Shown piece by piece: positions 1 to 5,700 of a DNA stretch of 6,041 bases; position 1 is the first letter of the stretch; each line of letters begins with the position of its first letter. The stretch is from Gemmatimonadota bacterium (GTDB lineage: Bacteria > Gemmatimonadota > Gemmatimonadetes > Gemmatimonadales > GWC2-71-9). The stretch spans positions 1-6,041 of the forward strand of contig JACPAP010000146.1 in the NCBI GenBank assembly GCA_016180765.1, in the 5' to 3' direction. The notes beneath the pieces are model-generated. The model saw nothing but the letters and a program-made list of their open reading frames with translations. It was not told the origin of the DNA and did no database searches. Both the position numbers and the translations under genes were made by a program.

Positions 1-36
1 CGGCCCCGCCGCTCGGGCGATTAACATGCCGATGAG

Positions 37-723
37 ATGCACCAGCCGCAAGGCGACACACCCGTGGAAGGCATCCTGAGGCACACGCCTTCCACCGCGC
101 CCTTGCGCCGGCGCTTGGCCGGGCGGCAGCTTCCCACCGAGGGGCCGGTGGCGAATCTCCAGGTCACGCCGTCCCACGTCATCGGCTTCGATGACGCACC
201 CTTCCCGCCGGAGTATCGGGGGAACGTGCCCGTGGTGGGCGCAGTGTTCGCCGGGCTGCGGCTGGAGGGAGTGTTGTACGGACAGGTGCGGCGGGACGGA
301 ATCAACGCCACGCACAACCTCACCTGCCTGATCGCCGACTCCAAGTTCGCGCGGCAACTTCAGCTGGTTCTCCTGCAAGGCATCGCCCTGGCGGGGTTCA
401 ATGTGGTGGACATCACCGGACTCCACGACGTTCTGAGAATCCCGATCCTGGTAGTGGTCCGACGGCGCCCCAGGCTGGACCGCGTCCGCCGGGCACTGCT
501 CGCCCGGGTGCCGGGCGGCGCCCGTAAGTGGGAGCTCATCGCCCGGCTGGGGCCCCCGGAGCCAGCAGCTGGAGTGTTCGTGCAACGCGTCGGACTGTCG
601 CTTGAGGATGCCGAGCGGGTGATTCGCCGGCTGGCGGTGAACGGGAGCGTCCCGGAACCGCTGCGCACTGCCCACCTGATCGCCGGCGCGATCGCGACCG
701 GCGAAAGCCGCGGGAGGGTATAA
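37..723 (+). CDS. DUF99/UPF0215 family protein, endonuclease V homologue
   Basis: The translation matches DUF99 (COG1628, endonuclease V homologue) along most of its length. Visible family motifs, numbered from the ATG at 37, are GFDDAPF (50-56), VVGAVFAG (66-73), RRDGINAT (85-92), GIALAGFNVVDI (115-126), PILVVVRRRP (136-145), PEPLRTAHLIA (206-216) and the C-terminal GESRGR (222-227). Members have an RNase H-like EndoV fold; some databases name them endonuclease dU, but the activity here is inferred. Asp52/Asp53 sit on the first strand, where EndoV has a metal-binding Asp. The start is uncertain. An in-frame stop at 22-24 forbids a start much upstream of 37. Residues 1-37 look unlike the family, while a GTG at 148 would give 191 aa, close to the usual archaeal length, with GAGGGG at 139-144 only 3 nt before it. 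Third-position G+C of the extra codons is nevertheless high, as in real coding DNA, so I keep ATG 37. The family is mainly archaeal, so horizontal acquisition is possible. The stop lies 2 bp from the pfk stop. Confidence 0.88.
   Translation: MHQPQGDTPVEGILRHTPSTAPLRRRLAGRQLPTEGPVANLQVTPSHVIGFDDAPFPPEYRGNVPVVGAVFAGLRLEGVLYGQVRRDGINATHNLTCLIADSKFARQLQLVLLQGIALAGFNVVDITGLHDVLRIPILVVVRRRPRLDRVRRALLARVPGGARKWELIARLGPPEPAAGVFVQRVGLSLEDAERVIRRLAVNGSVPEPLRTAHLIAGAIATGESRGRV
64..95. repeat. 9-bp perfect inverted repeat near the DUF99 gene start
   Basis: GTGGAAGGC at 64-72 is exactly complementary to GCCTTCCAC at 87-95, with a 14-nt loop. It lies inside the reading frame if translation starts at 37, but in the leader if it starts at the GTG at 148. 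No T-tract follows, so it does not look like an intrinsic terminator. It could be an operator, a leader hairpin or chance in G+C-rich DNA. Confidence 0.45.
134..151 (+). promoter_or_regulatory. Hairpin enclosing the alternative GTG start and its SD-like sequence
   Basis: CCACCG (134-139) pairs perfectly with CGGTGG (146-151), leaving a 6-nt loop. The candidate GTG start (148-150) lies in the 3' arm, and most of the SD-like GAGGGG (139-144) is in the loop. If the GTG is used, this hairpin could limit initiation. If the ATG at 37 is used, it is only internal coding sequence. The role is inference. Confidence 0.25.
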
Positions 724-725
724 CG

Positions 726-2015
726 TCAGGACGTCCCCAGCACCTTGAGCTCGAGCGGAGGCGGCTCGGCCTGTACCAGGTACTCGAACTGATCCCGAAA
801 CTGCTGCAGCGATAGGCGCGCCACCGCGGCGAACCGGGCCAGCTCGTGCGGGTCCTCGAAGTCGTCGCGGCGGAGCCGGATCATATAGCGCCGCGCGATG
901 GCGTAGCGGGTGGTGTGAATGTCCACGTACCGCACCCGGGTGCGCCCGGTCTCCGGGTCCAGCATCTGGCGGAACGGGACCGGCACGAAGCGCCCGCCCT
1001 GCAGCGAGACCATGACCCCGCTGCCGCCGGACAGCAGGTACTTCGCCGCGCAATACCCCAGGTCCCGGGCATACTCCATGTCGTACGGAACCGGGTCGGC
1101 ACAGCGCAGCTCGTAGCCGATGTCCTTGGCGACCACGGTCATCTTGAGGCCGAACTCCCGCAGCCGCTCCTGCACGGCGCGCTTCAAGATCTGGCCGATG
1201 TCCACCTCGGCGATCCGCAAGTTGCCGTGGGTGTCGCGCTCGGCCTCCTCGATCTCGCTCAGGTCGGCCGGATCGATCCCCTCGACCACGCCCTCCGCGA
1301 TCACCGCGACGCCGTGGTGCTGCCCCTGCGCCAGCCGCTTGATGACGGCGCCCACCAGGGTGTCCACGATGGTCTTGAACTTGACGTTCTTGAGGCCGAA
1401 CTCCTCCGGGATCAGGGTAAGCGTCGCACCTGCCGCCTTACCGATGCCGAGCGCCAGGTGACCCGCCTTGCGGCCCATGGTGACGACGAAATACCACCGC
1501 GAGGTGGTATGGGCGTCCACCATCAGGTGCTTGATGATCTCGGCGCCGTAGTGGCGCGCAGTTTGGAACCCAAAGGTGTCGATCTCCGGCGGCAGGGCGA
1601 GGTCGTTGTCGATCGTCTTGGGCACGTGAACCACCTCGATCCGGCCCGCCGACTTCTGCTCCAGCCGCATCGCCGAGAACGCGGTGTCGTCCCCGCCGAT
1701 GGTGATCAGCTGCGACACGTTCATGCGTAACAACGAGGTCACCGTGTTCTCGAGTAGCTGGGGATCCGTGGTGGGATTGGCCCGCGAGATGCCGATGAAC
1801 GAGCCACCGCGGAAGTGAATCCGGCTCACCATCTCGATGCTGAGGGGCGTGACGTGCTCGATGTCGCCTTCCATCACCCACCGGAAGCCGTCGCGGATCC
1901 CCACTACGTCTACGCCTTCCAGCACGGACCGGATGGTGGCGGCGCCGATGACCGCGTTGATGCCGGGCGCCGGCCCGCCGCCCACCAGGATCGCCAGTTG
2001 CTTTCGCTGACTCAT
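726..2015 (-). CDS. 6-phosphofructokinase, probably pyrophosphate-dependent
   Basis: A 429-aa PfkA-fold protein that phosphorylates fructose 6-phosphate to fructose 1,6-bisphosphate in cytosolic glycolysis. The N-terminal phosphoryl-donor loop is GGGPAPGIN (12-20). GGDDT is at 107-111: Asp110 replaces the Gly of ATP-type GGDGS and, in characterised enzymes, marks PPi use. PKTIDND (132-138) carries the PPi-type Lys133 before the catalytic base Asp136. MGRKAGHLAL (180-189) supplies the substrate-binding Arg182, and Glu241 in AEG is the usual sugar-phosphate contact. YELRCADPVPYD (301-312) corresponds to the C-terminal phosphate-binding loop. The ATG at 2015 has GGAG (2021-2024) 5 nt upstream. 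The gene starts 19 bp after the thioredoxin-fold gene, so the two are very likely co-transcribed. PPi-type enzymes are normally reversible and lack the allosteric control of ATP-PFKs. Donor specificity is inferred from residues, and some enzymes with mixed signatures use ATP. The last ~45 residues (after about 385) are a family-specific extension. Confidence 0.95.
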   Translation of the reverse strand: MSQRKQLAILVGGGPAPGINAVIGAATIRSVLEGVDVVGIRDGFRWVMEGDIEHVTPLSIEMVSRIHFRGGSFIGISRANPTTDPQLLENTVTSLLRMNVSQLITIGGDDTAFSAMRLEQKSAGRIEVVHVPKTIDNDLALPPEIDTFGFQTARHYGAEIIKHLMVDAHTTSRWYFVVTMGRKAGHLALGIGKAAGATLTLIPEEFGLKNVKFKTIVDTLVGAVIKRLAQGQHHGVAVIAEGVVEGIDPADLSEIEEAERDTHGNLRIAEVDIGQILKRAVQERLREFGLKMTVVAKDIGYELRCADPVPYDMEYARDLGYCAAKYLLSGGSGVMVSLQGGRFVPVPFRQMLDPETGRTRVRYVDIHTTRYAIARRYMIRLRRDDFEDPHELARFAAVARLSLQQFRDQFEYLVQAEPPPLELKVLGTS

Positions 2016-2034
2016 TGCGACTCCGATGCCCGCC

Positions 2035-2628
2035 TCACCGCGCCGGGATCGCGAAGTACTGCGGCTCGTGGCCCGGCTTCCACTTGATGTTGCACCCCAC
2101 GCTGGGAATCTGCTCCGGCGAAATCGGTTTCCCCCTCAACCGGGCATCCAGCGCGGCGCGGAGATCGCGCCCCGTTACGGGAACGTCGTTCTTGGGCCGG
2201 CTGCCGTCCAGCTGGCCGCGGTAGACCAGCTTCCGCTGCCGGTCGAACAGATAAAACTCCGGCGTGCAGGCCGCCCGGAACGCCTGGGCCACCGCCTGGG
2301 TCTCGTCGAACAGGTAGGGGAACCGCCAACCCTCCGCGAGCGCGACGGCTTTCATCTTGTCGGGCGCGTCGTCGGGAAAAGCGGCGACATCGTTCGAGCT
2401 GATGGCGACGATCCCCACGCCGCGCGGCGGGTACTCGTCCGCGATGCGCCCGATCTCGGTTCTCACGTGCTGCACGTAGGGGCAGTGGTTGCAGATGAAC
2501 ATCACCAGCAGCGCCGGGCGGTCGCGGAAATCCGCCGGAGACACCATCCGACCATCCACCACATTGGGCAGCGAGAACCGGGGCAGCTTGGTGCCCAGGG
2601 GCAGCATCGTCGAGGGAACAGCAGTCAT
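2035..2628 (-). CDS. Thioredoxin-fold peroxiredoxin-like protein (AhpC/TSA-related, PRX_like1 type)
   Basis: A 197-aa protein with a thioredoxin fold covering nearly its full length. Numbered from the ATG at 2628, LPRFSLPNVVDG (15-26) is the typical N-terminal strand. FICNHCPYV (44-52) holds a CxxC pair, Cys46 and Cys49, where AhpC/TSA proteins have their peroxidatic Cys. ACTPEF (120-125) gives Cys121 and the cis-Pro of the fold. SVGCNIKWKPG near the C-terminus (176-186) has a further Cys179. CNHCPYV plus GCNIKWK is characteristic of the PRX_like1 group, usually annotated as thioredoxin family protein. Its exact reaction is not established; thiol-disulfide exchange or peroxide reduction is likely. 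No signal peptide or membrane segment is seen, so it is cytosolic. A GTG at 2631 directly precedes the ATG, but GGGGAG at 2635-2640 is 6 nt from the ATG and only 3 nt from the GTG, favouring the ATG. It is followed 19 bp later by the PFK gene. Confidence 0.92.
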   Translation of the reverse strand: MTAVPSTMLPLGTKLPRFSLPNVVDGRMVSPADFRDRPALLVMFICNHCPYVQHVRTEIGRIADEYPPRGVGIVAISSNDVAAFPDDAPDKMKAVALAEGWRFPYLFDETQAVAQAFRAACTPEFYLFDRQRKLVYRGQLDGSRPKNDVPVTGRDLRAALDARLRGKPISPEQIPSVGCNIKWKPGHEPQYFAIPAR

Positions 2629-2634
2629 CACGAT

Positions 2635-2640
2635 CTCCCC
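2635..2640 (-). promoter_or_regulatory. Ribosome binding site of the peroxiredoxin-like gene
   Basis: The minus strand reads GGGGAG, then ATC, GTG, ATG. Spacing is 6 nt to the ATG at 2628 and 3 nt to the GTG at 2631, so the site decides for the ATG. No convincing -35/-10 pair was found upstream; the space is taken up by the palindromic repeat. Confidence 0.7.
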
Positions 2641-2652
2641 ATTCTTTGGAGT

Positions 2653-2773
2653 GATTCACCGCAGAACGCAGAGATGGTAAAGAGAGATCGCAGAGGTTTT
2701 CTTGTGAGAAAACCCCAAACCAGTCCCGTCTCTGCGCTCGCTCCGTTCATCTCTGCGCTCTCTGCGGTTAATC
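2653..2773. repeat. Palindromic intergenic repeat with CGCAGAG motifs
   Basis: This about 121-bp element fills most of the 157-bp gap between lhr and the peroxiredoxin-like gene. Its ends are near-perfect inverted repeats: 2653-2676 against 2748-2773, differing by two substitutions and a 2-nt indel. The heptamer CGCAGAG occurs at 2667-2673 and 2689-2695, and its complement CTCTGCG at 2730-2736, 2751-2757 and 2760-2766. An 8-bp hairpin forms the centre. It is visibly less G+C-rich than the flanking genes. No protein is encoded. From memory, CGCAGAG-type palindromes are scattered between genes in many environmental bacteria, but I cannot check this here. It looks like a REP- or MITE-like non-autonomous element; transcribed, it would form a long folded RNA between lhr and the downstream genes. 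Confidence 0.75.
2695..2714. repeat. Central 8-bp perfect hairpin of the intergenic palindrome
   Basis: GGTTTTCT (2695-2702) pairs exactly with AGAAAACC (2707-2714) around a TGTG tetraloop. It lies 72 bp after the lhr stop in the direction of transcription. No U-tract follows on either strand, so it is a poor intrinsic terminator; it may be a processing site, a weak attenuator or only the apex of the repeat fold. Confidence 0.6.
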
Positions 2774-2785
2774 CATCACCGTGGT

Positions 2786-5700
2786 CTAGCCGGCGCTCCC
2801 GAGATACGCCCGGAGGGCCGGACTCACGCGTTTGCGCACCAGTGCGCGCTCGATGTGGGGTCTCGCCGCAGCCTCGGGCTCCACCAGATGCCGCGTCTCG
2901 CGCGCCTGCCGCACGGAGATCGGCACACCCTCGCGGAACAATACCCGATTCGACGCCAGCGCCGGCACGCGCGCCTCCGGCGTCACGATACCGGTCAAGT
3001 TGAGCGGATCCGCGGCGCTGATGCTGACCAGCTCACCGGTCGCCGCGCTGCGCCGGATGGCGCGTAGCCGGCCCACCGCCTCCGGCAACGCAAACTGCTC
3101 GCCCGACATCCCGGCCACGAACCGCCCGCCCCGAATCTCGCCGCGCGCCTCCAGCCGGCGGTACACCCGCAGCAGGTCCCGCCATGGGGGAGCGAGTGAC
3201 TCGCGAGCCAGCAGGCGGTGGAAGACGACGCCGTAGCGACGCAACAGGGTGCGGGCGAAGAGCTCGACGCCCGCGCCAAACGGCGGTTCGACGGCTCGAC
3301 GGTCCGGCGGTCCGCCATCCGGCTCGACGCCCACGAGCCGTCGATCGGTCGAACCGCCGAATCCCCGCAGCAACGCCCACCGCCCCGCCGTGTCCACCCC
3401 AAACGCCACCGTCCCATGCCGGCGACGTGCGTTCGCGACCATAGGCCGCCGTTTCTCCGCTGGCACAAGCAATGCGCGCAACCCCGCGAAGCTGTCCGCC
3501 GTGACCAGCCCGGCGGCGACCAGCTCCGCCAGGGCCCGCTCCACCTGCGTCGCGAGCAGACCGGATCGCGCCACCAACTCCGGGAAGAACAGCGCACCAT
3601 GTCGGGCCAGCGCGTCCCGCACCGCGATGCCGTACGCCGAAAGCTCGGCCGTCTGGGCCGCCGCCAGCGACAGCCAGGCGTCCCGGTGCTCGCGCAGCAG
3701 CACCGCAACCGGAGTGGATCGCACCGGACCGATCGGCGCCGGCCCGCCCCGTTCCGCTCCGGAACGGGGCCCGCCGCCGGCCGCCGGGAGACTCAGTCTC
3801 CCCCACGCCACGCGCCCGGTGAGGCAGAGCGCGTCGAGCAGCAGGGGGTCGTATTCATCCACCCGCGACGCGAGCACGTCGGTTTCCCAGGCACCGGCCG
3901 CCAGCTCGAACCCATCCAGCTGCTCGAGCACCGCCGCCAGACCCTCGAGCCCCGCCGCGCGATGCTCGGGAACCAGACGCTGCCAGACAAACAGGTACCG
4001 CATGAATTCCGCCGCGCTCACCGGTTCGATCTCGGCGCGGAGCTTATGCAGCGTGTAACGATGGATCCGCGCCAACAGGCGGCGATCGCACCATTCGACG
4101 AGGTCTCCCGAAACGTTCTCCGTTATCCGTGGTCCGTTATCCGTGAAGCGCCCGCGTAACACCGCGCCCTCACGCTCCAGCGCCACCAGCGCGATTTCCG
4201 CCTCGTCACTCCCGACGCCGAGCGACTCCGCTAGGGCCGCGGCCGTGGTGGGACCGAGGATCTCCAGGCGGCTCCGGAGCAGCTCGCGAATGGCGGTCTC
4301 GCGATCCGGCTGCACCGCACCGGATGGCGGCTCGAGCGATGCAGGCTCGGTGGTCAACCCGCCGTGAACGGCTCGCAGCTCGCCCAGTCGCTCCGCGGTA
4401 ACCCAGAAGGTGCGCTCGCCCACACTCGCTCGCCCCGCTCGGCGCTCATCCTGGAGAACAGCCAGGAGCCCGGAGCACGAGGGCATAGCCTCTGCGGCCT
4501 CTGCGGCCCCTTCAGCAACCGTCAAGAATCCGGCTAACAACAACGCGTCATGCAACTCATCCGGCGTGCCGGCCTCAGGCCACGCCTCTTCGCGCACCCG
4601 GGCGATCGCCGCGGGGTCCAGGGCGCCCAGTTCTGCCGCCGTGGTGGGCTCCGACGCGCGACGGGTGGCCACGGCCTGCGCCCGTCGCTCCTCCAGGGGT
4701 GCGTCGTCCAGGAAGGCGTACGGCCTGGCGTTCAGGATCTCGTGCGTCAGGGGCGACGGCTCAGGCACATCGCGGGCTAAGCAGGCGATCTCGCCGGCAT
4801 GGATCCGCCGGAGCAACTGCACCAGCCCGTCCAGATCCATCGCCTCGTGGAGTGCATCGGCAACGGTCTGACGCACCAGCGGATGGTCGGGGATCTCGCG
4901 ATCCCCCGCAATGTTCTCGAGGCAGGCCGCGGCATCCGGGAACACGGCCGCGAGCAGATCGTCCGCTTCCATGCGCTGGATCTGGGGCGGCACGCGCCGG
5001 CCGCCGCGATTCCGGAGGAGCGCCAGGGAGATGGTCGCGTTCCAGCGCCACCGGAGCTGGAACATCGGCGCGTCCAGCAGAGCCTGGACCAGCACGTCGC
5101 GGACGCTGGTGGGGTGCAGGTAGCGGAACACATCCCCCAACGGGAAGGAGTGCTGAGGCCCGAGCGAGAGCAGCAGGCCATCCTCGGTCGCGGCAGCCTG
5201 GAGCTCGAAGTTGAACTGCCGGCAGAACCGCTTCCGCAGCGCCAGTCCCCACGCCCGATTGATCCGGCTCCCGAAGGGCGCGTGGATCACCAGCTGCATG
5301 CCGCCGGCTTCGTCGAAGAACCGCTCCGCGACGATCGTCTCCTGCGCCGGGATGACGCCGAGCAGATGGCGCGTCGCCTTGAGGTACTCGACGATCTGGC
5401 GCGCCGCCGCTGGGCTCAACCCGACCTCCGCCATCAGCCAGCGACAGGCGGCCTCCGGGTCGTCCAGCCGCTCGCCAACCTCCCGGCGCACCTCCGAGAC
5501 GGCGGCGGAAAGCTCCAGCGTTCGGCCGGGGGCCTCCCCCAGCCAGAACGGGATGGACGGCAACTCTCCCTCGGCGTCGGCCACGCGGATGGTGCCCTGC
5601 TCGATCCGCAGAATGCGCCAGGAGCGGTTGCCCAGCTGGAACACTTCCCCCGCCATGCTCTCGACCGCGAAGTCCTCGTTCACGGCGCCGAGGAACAGCT

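Noticed and set aside
1..79. End of an upstream plus-strand gene in the second frame, stopping at 77-79
   Set aside because: Only about 25 codons are visible, with no recognisable motif, and they overlap the DUF99 reading frame. It cannot be supported without upstream sequence.
846..1730. Plus-strand open frame of 294 codons antisense to PFK
   Set aside because: PFK on the other strand is unambiguous, and this product is His/Asp/Leu-rich low-complexity sequence without family motifs.
2012..2659. Longer minus-strand frame overlapping the peroxiredoxin-like gene
   Set aside because: It has an ATG upstream but gives no thioredoxin motifs; the other frame carries CNHCPYV, ACTPEF and GCNIKWK.
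2695..2714. Intrinsic terminator of lhr
   Set aside because: The stem is perfect, but no T-rich run follows on the transcribed strand, and it is the centre of a larger palindrome.
2653..2773. CRISPR array
   Set aside because: The repeated units are 7-bp motifs in inverted arrangement without uniform spacers; it is a palindrome, not direct repeats with unique spacers.
2026..3003. Plus-strand open frame of 325 codons
   Set aside because: It runs antisense to the peroxiredoxin-like gene, crosses the intergenic palindrome and enters antisense lhr. The product is Arg/Pro/His-rich with no recognisable motif; it is a G+C-rich shadow.
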